Shown: one piece after another, positions 56,571-64,000 of the stretch
Layout: each line of letters starts with the position of its first letter
Position numbering within the stretch: position 1 is the first letter of the stretch
Source of the DNA: Adiantum capillus-veneris
Lineage: Eukaryota; Streptophyta; Polypodiopsida; Polypodiales; Pteridaceae
DNA: 64,000 nucleotides
Reading direction: 5' to 3'
Assembly (NCBI GenBank): GCA_014529385.2
Contig: CM043964.1
Coordinates: forward strand, 1,836,997 to 1,900,996
Notes under the pieces: model-generated
What the model was told of the DNA's origin: nothing
The model's database searches: none
What the model saw: the letters and a program-made list of their open reading frames with translations, nothing else
Position numbers and translations under genes: made by a program

Positions 56571-57521
56571 ATGTCTTCCGGCACTCGCAAGGGTTCTTCT
56601 TCTTCAACAAGGTCCACAACCATTGTGGAAAATGATCCAAAATCTCCTAAGTGTGGAGATAGCAACACAACCACCCAACCAACGACATCGAAAACCATGA
56701 TCATGGCGTACTTGGTATCATTGCAAGAGACCGTAAACAAACAAGGCGAAGACTTACGAGCACTTGCAATGGAGAATGGCACACTAAGGGTACTTGTGGT
56801 TGAGAATGAGAATCTCAAGAGGACAATTGAGATGCAAACAACACGTTTGATGCAACTTGAAGAGGAAGTCAAGGAATGTAAACGCTCTCTTGTGGACTTG
56901 AATGCTTTGAAGGAGCGGATGAGCAAAGTAGAGCATGACCATGTATTGAAAGAGGAGAAATTTGACACTATGAGCCGGGATGTATGCGACATGAAAAATG
57001 TATGCACAAACAAGTCTTGGGCTGATGTATGTGGTAGCAATGTGGTTTCTAATTCCTCACTCATGCAAGCTATGGTTCAAACAAAGAATGTTGAGAATGA
57101 AGATGTGGAGGAGTTGAAGGAACGGGAGCGACGTTCCAAGAACATTGTTATTCGTGGAATTCCCGAAGAGAAGTTAGAGACACCTCCTTCTCTTGCCATT
57201 GTTATTGAAGATTTATTCAAAACCCACTTTGGCATGTCCGGAGTTATGGTCTATGGAGCACATAGAGTGGGGAAGCAAGGAGCTCCTCGCTCAAGAGAAC
57301 GGCCAATTGTATGCACCATGCCGGATGAGACCAAGCGAAAGATTATCCTTGATAATAGTTGGATCTATTTGAGGAATACAAAATGTTTTGTATGTGAAGA
57401 TCGCACTATTAAGCAACAAAATATGCGTCGCAAGGCATATGAGAAAAAGAATAATAAAAACAAGGTAATCTCTCATGAAGAAAATGTGCCCAAGGAGGAG
57501 GCAAGTCTCTCAAGCAAATAG
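56571..57521 (+). CDS. TC-LINE ORF1 (coiled coil plus RRM-like)
   Basis: 316 codons from ATG to TAG. A Ser/Thr-rich start (1-45) is followed by heptad-rich helices at about 55-145 (LRALAMENGTLRVLVVENEN, LMQLEEEVKECKRSL), which should trimerise or dimerise. At about 185-280 there is an RRM/transposase_22-like fold beginning RERRSKNIVIRGIPEE, with VMVYGAHRVG and RPIVCTMPDETKRKIILDNS. The C terminus is basic. Proteins of this kind bind and chaperone LINE RNA. ORF2 follows in the same reading frame directly after the TAG, and the same TAG and spacing are kept in the inverted copy. Confidence 0.85.
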   Translation: MSSGTRKGSSSSTRSTTIVENDPKSPKCGDSNTTTQPTTSKTMIMAYLVSLQETVNKQGEDLRALAMENGTLRVLVVENENLKRTIEMQTTRLMQLEEEVKECKRSLVDLNALKERMSKVEHDHVLKEEKFDTMSRDVCDMKNVCTNKSWADVCGSNVVSNSSLMQAMVQTKNVENEDVEELKERERRSKNIVIRGIPEEKLETPPSLAIVIEDLFKTHFGMSGVMVYGAHRVGKQGAPRSRERPIVCTMPDETKRKIILDNSWIYLRNTKCFVCEDRTIKQQNMRRKAYEKKNNKNKVISHEENVPKEEASLSSK

Positions 57522-60500
57522 GGATGCGTGACCTATGAGACCGAGCTACAATTGAAAATATGCTTTTGGAATTGTAATGGATACCCATGGAATGCGGGGG
57601 TTGGCATTGATGAACTAACAAGCAAAGCCGATGTTGTACTTCTTGTTGAAACTTGGGAGCATGATACACAAAGGATTAACGGCTTGGAGGATTACAATGT
57701 ACATTCATTGATGTGGTCAAAGAATCTCAAGCAACGAAGAGGACAAGGAGGGTTAGCATGTATGGTTAAGAAAGGATTGGAAGATTTTGTATCAATTGTG
57801 AAAGATGACAAGTACAAACGTTATGTATGGCTGAAAATTATGACACCAAAAAGAGCACCCATTTTTGTAGCCGGTTGCTACATTCCTCATCATGATTATC
57901 CCTTTTATGCTTGCATGGATAGAGATCAACCATTTTCTGATTTGGAAGAGGACATTGCTTATTTCAAAGGTGAAGGTGATGTTATTGTATTTGGGGATAT
58001 GAATGCTCGCACAAAAACATTGCAACATGATACTCAACAATTTGATATGCCATACATTTCAAGGGAGTTGGAGGAAGTTCACTTGTATGATCGTACTTCA
58101 ATGGATGAGAAAGAGCCGGATCACTATGGAAAGTTACTTTTACACATGTGTAATAGCATGGGTATGCTCATTGCCAATAGTGTATCTTTGTGGAGTGGAA
58201 CCAATGGATTTACATGTAGAAGACATAATGGGGATAGTGTGATTGACTATATGCTACTCTCTGAAGCCATCATGTATCGCATAAAGAGTTTTATGTTTGG
58301 TCAATGGACCCCGGAATCCGACCATCGCACCTTATGTATTGACCTTTCATGTGGAGAAGCAACTAAGCATGATAATCTCAGCCAAAGGAAAGAGAAGTTA
58401 TCACTATGTATGGATTTCAAACGGGCACCAATGTACATTGAAATGGTTGAGCAAAAATTATGGATGACAAAGCTTCAATGTGATGCACCATTGAAAACTA
58501 AATGGGAAGCTTTTAAGAAAGCTATTTGTTCTTGTGCGGAAGAATGCTTTGCCATAAAGCATCTCCATGGTATCAACAAAGATAGATCACACAAAAGGTG
58601 GTTTGATAAAGAATGTCAAGATGCTCGAAAGTCCTTGATAAAGCTTGATGCAACTATGGACAAAGACAACTATCAAAGTCATTTGCATACATACAAGGCA
58701 TTGATTCAAAAGAAGAGAAGAAGATGGGAAGTAAAGCAACAAGAATTTCAAGTCCAAGAAAAGGCACATGCATGTGGAAGATTTTGGAGAAACTTGAGAG
58801 GCAAGCGGGTTGAGAATTTTGGTAACTTGAGTCTAGTGGATATGTACACACATTGTAGGCAATTATATGAGCAAGAAAATACTGAAAAATGCCATTTTAT
58901 GGTTCACTCCCATGTATGCCGTCTTTTTTTACTATTGAGGATGTATGCGGTGGGCTTGAAAAGTTGGCCACTCGCAAAGCGGAAGATCTTCAAGGTATCA
59001 AGCCGAAGATGATCAAATGGACGGGAGATTTTACCCATGAGTGGATGTGTGATATGTTCAACCTTGCACTTCAACATGGTATGCCTTATGATTGGAGTAC
59101 TAATTGGGTTAAGCCTTTGCATAAAGGAGGGGATGTAAAGAATGTAAGCAACTATCGGACTATAATGATTGGGTCTCTTATGGCAAAGTTATTTGGGTGC
59201 ATAATGGAGATGAAATTGAGTGATTGGGCTGAAGAGAATGACAAGCGTGCAAAGGGACAAGCGGGTTTTCGTCGATGCCATAGCACCATTGATCATCTTG
59301 TCACTCTTCGTGTTCTCATGGAGGAAAGTCGGTTGAAAGGCAAGCGATTGTATTGTTGTTTTGTGGACTTTAAGAAAGCCTTTGATATGATTCCACGTAA
59401 CAATTTGTGGAGAAAGATGGAAGAACTCCAAGTGCCAAGTGAGTTTATGCTTGCGGTTTCTCGAATCTATGAGAAGGTGATTTGTCAATTGCGCATGGGA
59501 AGAGAAATTTCAGAAATTTTTGTAAGCACTATTGGGGTTAAACAAGGATGTCCATTTTCACCAACTCTCTTTGGTCTATGCATCGATCAATTGGAACAAA
59601 TGGTACTTGACTTTATGCAAGAAGAAGGCATTGAAGAGGTCACTATTTGCAATGCGGTAATCATGCTTTTGTTGTATGCGGATGATGTAGTGCTTCTAGC
59701 ACACACTTTAGAAGATGCACAAAAGCTTATGGTTGTCCTTGAGAACTTTTGCTTGCATAGTGGGCTGATTGTAAATGAATCCAAAACAAAGGTTATGCTT
59801 GTGAAAACCAACCATAAGGAGAAGCCATGCATTGTGTACAACAACGAGACACTTGAAGTTGTTGAGAGCTTTAAGTACCTTGGCCTTGAGGTTCCATCCA
59901 ATCACAAGTGGCATGAATGTGCTATGCGTCGTTTGGAAGCGGGAAAGAGAGCATATTATGCATTTGATAACATGTGTAATGCGGGAAACATCAAGTGTTG
60001 GGTTCTCAAGAAGTATCTTTTTGATGCATTGGTGACACTGGTTCTTCTTTATGGAGTTGAAGTGTGGGGTGGGAGCATCTCAAAGTCTACTTGGAAAGAG
60101 TTTGAGAATGTCCAAAAGCATTTTCTTACAAACTTTCTCCAAGTTAAGACACAAACACCATATATGCTCCTACTTCTTGAGTCGGGATCTCTTCCAATTG
60201 AGGTTATGGGCATGGAAAGGGTTGTGGAGTACATGATAAAGATGCGTCAAAACCCCTCACATCGACTTCCTACAATTGCATGGGAAGCAAGCAAAAAAGT
60301 TCAAAAGACGCATAAAAGCAAGATCTTGAGCACGGGATGGATGCAAGACATAAAGAAGTGGTTTGGGAGATGGGATGCATTACACTTGCTACATGATGCT
60401 TCAATTGACTCTCAAGTGAATGAAGATTTTCTACAACGCCAATGTATTACGGCTTGGGAGAAATCCGGTGGGTCACGCTTCATACATTACACCACCTACA

Positions 60501-60919
60501 TTGCCCCCAACTACAAAACCATGTTCTTCGCTGAGAGAGGAAACCGTACTCACACTTACATGCTTGAGCCTATTCCCTTGTCCGCGATACGCACTATCGC
60601 AGCAATTCGGCTTAGCTCCCATTTCCTTCGATGCGAGATAGGGCGTTGGGGCAATGGAGAAGAGTCAAATCGATTGTGCACATTATGCTCACTGCAAGTT
60701 CGAGAGTCTGAGTACCACACACTACTAGAGTGCTCAGCTTTTGATCACATCCGAACTTGCTTCTCTCACATTTTCAGCCATAACTTAGACCTACACACTT
60801 TCCTCTCCCAGCCAAAGTGTGGGCTCTCCATTGCGACTCTCATCACTATAATTTTGGAGCATCGAGAGTCACTCATCAACCGTACACATACTACATCACA
60901 TGTAACTTTGGTCCCATAG
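57522..60919 (+). CDS. TC-LINE ORF2 (APE endonuclease, RT, zinc knuckle), one frameshift
   Basis: Starts right after the ORF1 TAG, with no ATG near. Endonuclease: KICFWNCNGYPW, VVLLVETWEHD, VIVFGDMNAR, SVIDYMLLSE and PESDHRTL hold the catalytic N, E, D/N, D and D/H. RT: FVDFKKAFDMIP, VKQGCPFSPTLFGLCID and LLLYADDVVLL. Near the C terminus CTLCSLQVRESEYHTLLEC forms a CCHC knuckle. A one-base loss in an A-run at 58885-58889 shifts the frame; the first frame ends at 59012 and the second is open from 58889 to a TAG at 60917-60919. Role: target nicking and reverse transcription at the nick. Otherwise no stops in about 1,130 codons. Confidence 0.85.
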
Positions 60920-60956
60920 GTCATATTTGACCTTCGAGGACGATAATAAAATCTAT

Positions 60957-60963
60957 CTATCTA

Positions 60964-61014
<51 letters not shown>
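60957..61014. repeat. (TATC)n(TC)n tract 3
   Basis: Three to four TATC units then about 23 TC, directly after the TC-LINE 3' end. Confidence 0.95.
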
Positions 61015-61018
<4 letters not shown>

Positions 61019-61046
61019 CACCGCCTTTGAGGTGGAGCTTGTGGCA

Positions 61047-61094
<48 letters not shown>
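61015..61094. repeat. Inverted 5'-end motifs followed by (GA)n
   Basis: After (TC)n comes GTGCCACCGCCTTTGAGG, similar to the TC-LINE 5' start GTGCAACCGTTTTTTGACC. Then GTGGCACAAA leads into about 22 GA units. GTGCCAC and GTGGCAC are an inverted pair, and with the flanking (TC)n and (GA)n the whole forms a near-palindrome of about 130 bp. Confidence 0.75.
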
Positions 61095-61097
<3 letters not shown>

Positions 61098-61141
61098 CCG
61101 AGGATTTGGAAATGAAAAGCATGAGCCTCACACATGCACCC

Positions 61142-61146
<5 letters not shown>

Positions 61147-61204
<58 letters not shown>
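61147..61204. repeat. (CA)n microsatellite
   Basis: About 28 CA units. Confidence 0.95.
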
Positions 61205-61206
<2 letters not shown>

Positions 61207-61230
61207 GGGGATAGAGAACCATTACACTAT

Positions 61231-61265
61231 GAGAGAGAGAGAGAGAGAGGGAGAGGGAGAGAGAG
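61231..61265. repeat. (GA)n microsatellite
   Basis: About 16 GA units with GGG interruptions. Confidence 0.9.
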
Positions 61266-61319
61266 ATTGTCCCACCACTAAATGTTTAGCCAATCCTTCT
61301 CTTCTCTTAAGCAAGAAAT

Positions 61320-61640
61320 CTACGAACCTGGCGTTTTTCTCCAAGCAAAGCCCAACGTTTTTCAGTAGCATTCCATTGCCAATCAGACCCTCAGATCAAC
61401 ATTTTTTGAAGCAAGCATATCAACGGTTTTGGAAGCTAGCAGATCATCGTTTTTCAACCTACATTGGTAGCATTTTCCAACCCCCTTTGGGCAGTGTTTT
61501 GCAGCCATTAAACCAGCATTTTTCAGCCTCCATTGGTCCAGCATTTGCAGCCAAGATTAGCAGCAAATTCAATCATCTACACCAACGTTTTTTGCTAGGC
61601 TGTAGCAGCGTTTTTCTTAGCCCTAAAGCATCGTTTTTCA
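61320..61640 (+). repeat. Degenerate repeat with CAGCATTTTTCAGCC-like units
   Basis: Nine or more imperfect units of about 30-35 bp sharing (A/G)CGTTTTTC and AGC. A frame open across it (61106-61660) is probably a by-product of the repeat. Confidence 0.5.
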
Positions 61641-61660
61641 TCAAGACATCAAGTACATAG

Positions 61661-62555
61661 ATCAGCCCCAACTTGGTGCGACAGGGACTGATTCACAGTA
61701 TTCAGATTTCAGCCTTAGCTTTGTCATGGTCGTTTGCACCATCGACTTCGACATAGCAACACGTAGACTCACAGCATCAGTAGCTTGCAACTACAATTGG
61801 CATGAGTATGGCATAAAAGCGCAAGAAGTCGATGGCTGAATGAATGGCTCACAAGATACCTCTATCGCGACTGATGGTCCTAATGATAATTTGCCAAATA
61901 TAAAGGAGAAGAAAGTGGGGAAGCCGTCTCTTGGCCCTTAGAAGTCACGACAAGGACTGCAGTAGACAAGGAAGACAACAAAGTGGGGCAAATGGAATTC
62001 CGCTTTTCATCAAGCCAATCCCACAAATTGTACGCCATAAGAAAAACCATGATCTGCATCTTCCAAACGGTAAATTTGGAACCTTTAAGCTTTTGAAAAG
62101 AAGAGAGGATAGAAAGTCCAGCACCAGTAGCCATGTCTACAAAATATGAAGAGGGAAATCACCGAGAAAATCTCCAAGAAAGTGTCCGCGAAAGGAAGGT
62201 AAAGCCGAGGTAAAAAGTGGTTCAAAAGTAGTCGAATCCAGACAGAGAGGGGTGAAAACATCGTAGCAGAAAGATATGTCCACCAAGAATGCTATATATT
62301 GCAAATACACACTGCTGTCCACACCAGAAGGGACCGTACATGGGCTGTAAATTACTGGCTGAAGGTAAAAAACAACAGCTACAAGTCACTGAAAGTAGGT
62401 CGCATAATAGGTAGAAGATGGCTGAGAGTAGGGCCTGATTTTTGCCTCTGCGCGAAAAAAAGCAGCTCTTTGTAATGATGGAATAATTCTCGAAAAAAGT
62501 GTCCTAGGAAGTCGATCAGGTAGCTGGAATGGAGGTGCAAGACTACCCCCTTGGC
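61661..62555. other. No gene recognised
   Basis: Short frames only. The minus frame 61880-62134 (LSSFQKLKGSKFTVWKMQIM) faintly resembles the start of a copia-type gag (KL.G.NF..WK..M). I could not extend it, so it is not called. Confidence 0.3.
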
Positions 62556-62559
62556 GCCT

Positions 62560-62900
62560 ATATCATACATCCTACATGAGCATGGGTGCTTCCACCTACA
62601 TCAGCCACATATCAATTTTCGTGTTTCCAACCTCATGAAGGATGGCGTTTTTTGGTCTATTCTAGCCATGGCGTTTTTTCTATACACATCAGTCCATGTC
62701 ATTTATAGCTTGGCGTTTTTAGCCTTGTTGCCTACATTAGCATGGCGATTTGCTCCATCTACATCTAGGCATGGCGTTACTTGCCTCCATATCATGCATC
62801 TACATCTAGGCGTTTCTGCCCACATCAGCCAGCATGGCGCTTTTAGCCATCTGCGCCATCATATACATCATGCAGCTTGGCGTTTCAGCCATATTGTCAT
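62560..62900 (+). repeat. Degenerate GCATGGCGTTTTT / ACATCA repeat
   Basis: About nine imperfect units of 30-40 bp containing TGGCGTTT and CATC. Similar in style to 61320-61640. Confidence 0.55.
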
Positions 62901-62957
62901 GATGAGATCAATGAGAAACAAGTTGCAGCAAATTTCTTGAATGCCTAAGGCAAGCTA

Positions 62958-63250
62958 ATGCAAAACATTAAGGATATGCAGGAGGAATTGGACTTTGAGG
63001 ATTTTGACGTAGATGTTGTAAGTGATATGTTAAAAAATGTGGAGAAATGCTATAATCAAGCCTGTCGTGTCTGGAAACGCTTTCACAAGGGTGTAGACTA
63101 TGCGATCAAAAAATTACTTGATTGTAAGAAAGATTGGAAGGAAGAGCTCTCCGCGCTCAAGAGATGGTTGAGGAATGAGAAGATGTCACCCACTGTACGC
63201 GAGAAGCTTATTCGCAAAAATAGGAAACGGGATTCAAGAGAACGAGGTGG
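62958..63250 (+). CDS. Exon of an unknown gene
   Basis: From an ATG the frame reads MQNIKDMQEELDFEDFDVDV, acidic at first, then helical and basic (RVWKRFHKGVDYAIKKLLDC, LRNEKMSPTVREKLIRKNRK). GAACGAGGTGGAT offers a donor near 63243. Family not recognised. It would join the exon at 63327 on the same strand. Confidence 0.4.
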
Positions 63251-63326
63251 ATTTTCTTCAAATGCTATACATGAACGGCAAGGCAGGAAGGTGGAGGTCG
63301 ATGCTAAATGTTTTAAAAGCACACAG

Positions 63327-63738
63327 CACTGGACGATCTTACATCAGAGGTGGATGAGTACTACACTAGCGACTTGGAGGATGATGTCTCAGACATGGAG
63401 ACAATGTCTAATGATGACACATGTGAGAAGAATGGGGCAATCATCAAGCGGCCTCTTTTTCCCTCGGCCACTACGTTGGAGACGAGGCTCGAGGTACATG
63501 ATAAAGTGCAAGAAAATAGGGATGATAACGAGGCGGATGATAGAAAAGAGAATGCACATATTAGATTTCAGCCTGTCTCGTTGTCCTTCTCATCGTCATC
63601 GACATCATCGGCAAGTCCAAGCATTGTAGAGATTTGTGGAATCAATAGTAGACCATTCTTCATCAATCCAAAATTTAATGTACTAATTACAATTCACATT
63701 AAAATTACATTTCAAAGTAAGTGTAAGATGAAATGAAA
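63327..63738 (+). CDS. Second exon of the unknown gene
   Basis: Preceded by AGCACACAG (acceptor-like). In the frame LDDLTSEVDEYYTSDLEDDV it is strongly acidic, then RPLFPSATTLE and a Ser-rich tract (SLSFSSSSTSSASPS), open to TGA at 63734-63736. Its first 46 bp are also found at 55766. No known domain; the acidic and Ser-rich composition is compatible with a nuclear protein, but this is a guess. Confidence 0.4.
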
Positions 63739-63802
63739 CATACCTCTCTATTGTGATCTTTGCGACGCACAAGCTGTATAATTTATCCTGAGTGATTCCT
63801 AC

Positions 63803-63972
63803 CATTTTTTTTTTCATGCCAATCCTTGTCAAATAGCATAGTAAAAAACTCTTCACCATGTGCAGGATTTGCAATAGAAAGGTACTTATATCTGCTATCT
63901 CTCATTTTTTCTTCTTCCTTGTTTAAAGCTTCATTAATCTTCTTCTTGAAATCCTCCCCAAGAAGACTAAAG
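63803..63972 (-). other. Possible exon of another unknown gene
   Basis: On the minus strand a stretch open for about 55 codons reads DFKKKINEALNKEEEKMRDS, YKYLSIANPAHGEEFFTMLF and DKDWHEKK, then a GTAGGA donor-like site. Coding-like composition, no known domain; it continues past the window edge. Confidence 0.3.
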
Positions 63973-64000
63973 CTCTAAGCCTTTTCTTTTCATCAGCCAA

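Larger units (their letters stand above)
56343..60968 (+). mobile_element. TC-LINE: near-intact non-LTR retrotransposon embedded in (TC)n
   Basis: 5' end AGTGCAACCG directly after (TC)n, a 228-bp 5' UTR, ORF1, ORF2 and a short 3' UTR ending GAGGACGATAATAAAATCTA, then (TATC)n and (TC)n. No poly(A). It encodes an ORF1 with coiled coil plus RRM-like domain, unlike the zinc-knuckle ORF1 of LINE-A and LINE-B, and an APE-type ORF2. One frameshift is the only clear lesion. I do not assign a clade. Confidence 0.85.

Noticed and set aside
58880-59012. Programmed -1 frameshift in TC-LINE ORF2
   Set aside because: The A5 run has no proper slippery heptamer in the zero frame; a one-base deletion is simpler.
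60927-61281. Frames encoding Leu-Ser, Arg-Glu, Val-Cys or Thr-His repeats
   Set aside because: Translations of dinucleotide microsatellites.
61880-62134. Copia-type gag start
   Set aside because: Only a weak resemblance over about 20 residues, no pol or LTR nearby.
1-64000. tRNA, rRNA or snoRNA genes
   Set aside because: I saw no cloverleaf A/B-box pairs or conserved rRNA segments; the TGGTATCAGAGC sites are primer-binding sites, not tRNA genes.

Overview
The window is nuclear DNA from a plant. The evidence is Ty3/gypsy elements primed by initiator-Met tRNA, one of them with a second plant-type RNase H, together with a plant-style BED-finger hAT transposase, plant L1-like LINEs, a C2-domain exon, a BTB/POZ gene and long AG/CT microsatellites. 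I cannot name the species; a large repeat-rich genome such as a fern or lycophyte would fit, and this is inference. No rRNA, tRNA, CRISPR or prokaryotic operon structure was seen.

Layout. 1-4 kb: a broken hAT transposase fragment (+), then a degenerate protein-kinase gene (-). 4.0-7.2 kb: six diverged tandem units of 540-670 bp. 8.05-11.37 kb: a complete non-coding short-LTR element (E1) with a perfect 5-bp target duplication. 11.4-16.6 kb: a C2-domain exon and a sandwich A-B-A' in which a 2.7-kb block (B), also present at 33.8-36.6 kb, lies between two nearly identical 870-bp copies. 18.2-19.3 kb: an intact BTB/POZ gene. 19.5-32.5 kb: an L1-like LINE (LINE-A, -) with a 10-bp target duplication, split by a 7.3-kb chromodomain-type Ty3/gypsy element with its own 5-bp duplication. 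32.6-37.9 kb: exons of an unknown gene (-), a GTACCAAA-rich spacer and a second complete short-LTR element (E2). 38.5-49.9 kb: three LTRs and two internal regions of a gypsy element with dual RNase H. 49.9-55.4 kb: LINE-B (-), whose long frames are full of in-frame TAG codons. 55.8-61.1 kb: a run of non-LTR insertions separated by (TC)n tracts. One copy is 4.6 kb and nearly intact (TC-LINE), with a coiled-coil/RRM-like ORF1 and an APE-RT ORF2. 61-64 kb: microsatellites and exons of unknown genes.

Almost everything that can be recognised is mobile DNA. The intact cellular candidate is the BTB gene; the kinase and the duplicated unknown gene are broken. The observation I rate highest is the TC-LINE: three separate copies or ends abut (TC)n with shared terminal motifs, suggesting a plant LINE that targets CT microsatellites. 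The second is the strong excess of TAG codons in otherwise frame-intact LINE-B. All counts were made by eye and boundaries marked approximate may be off by some bases.
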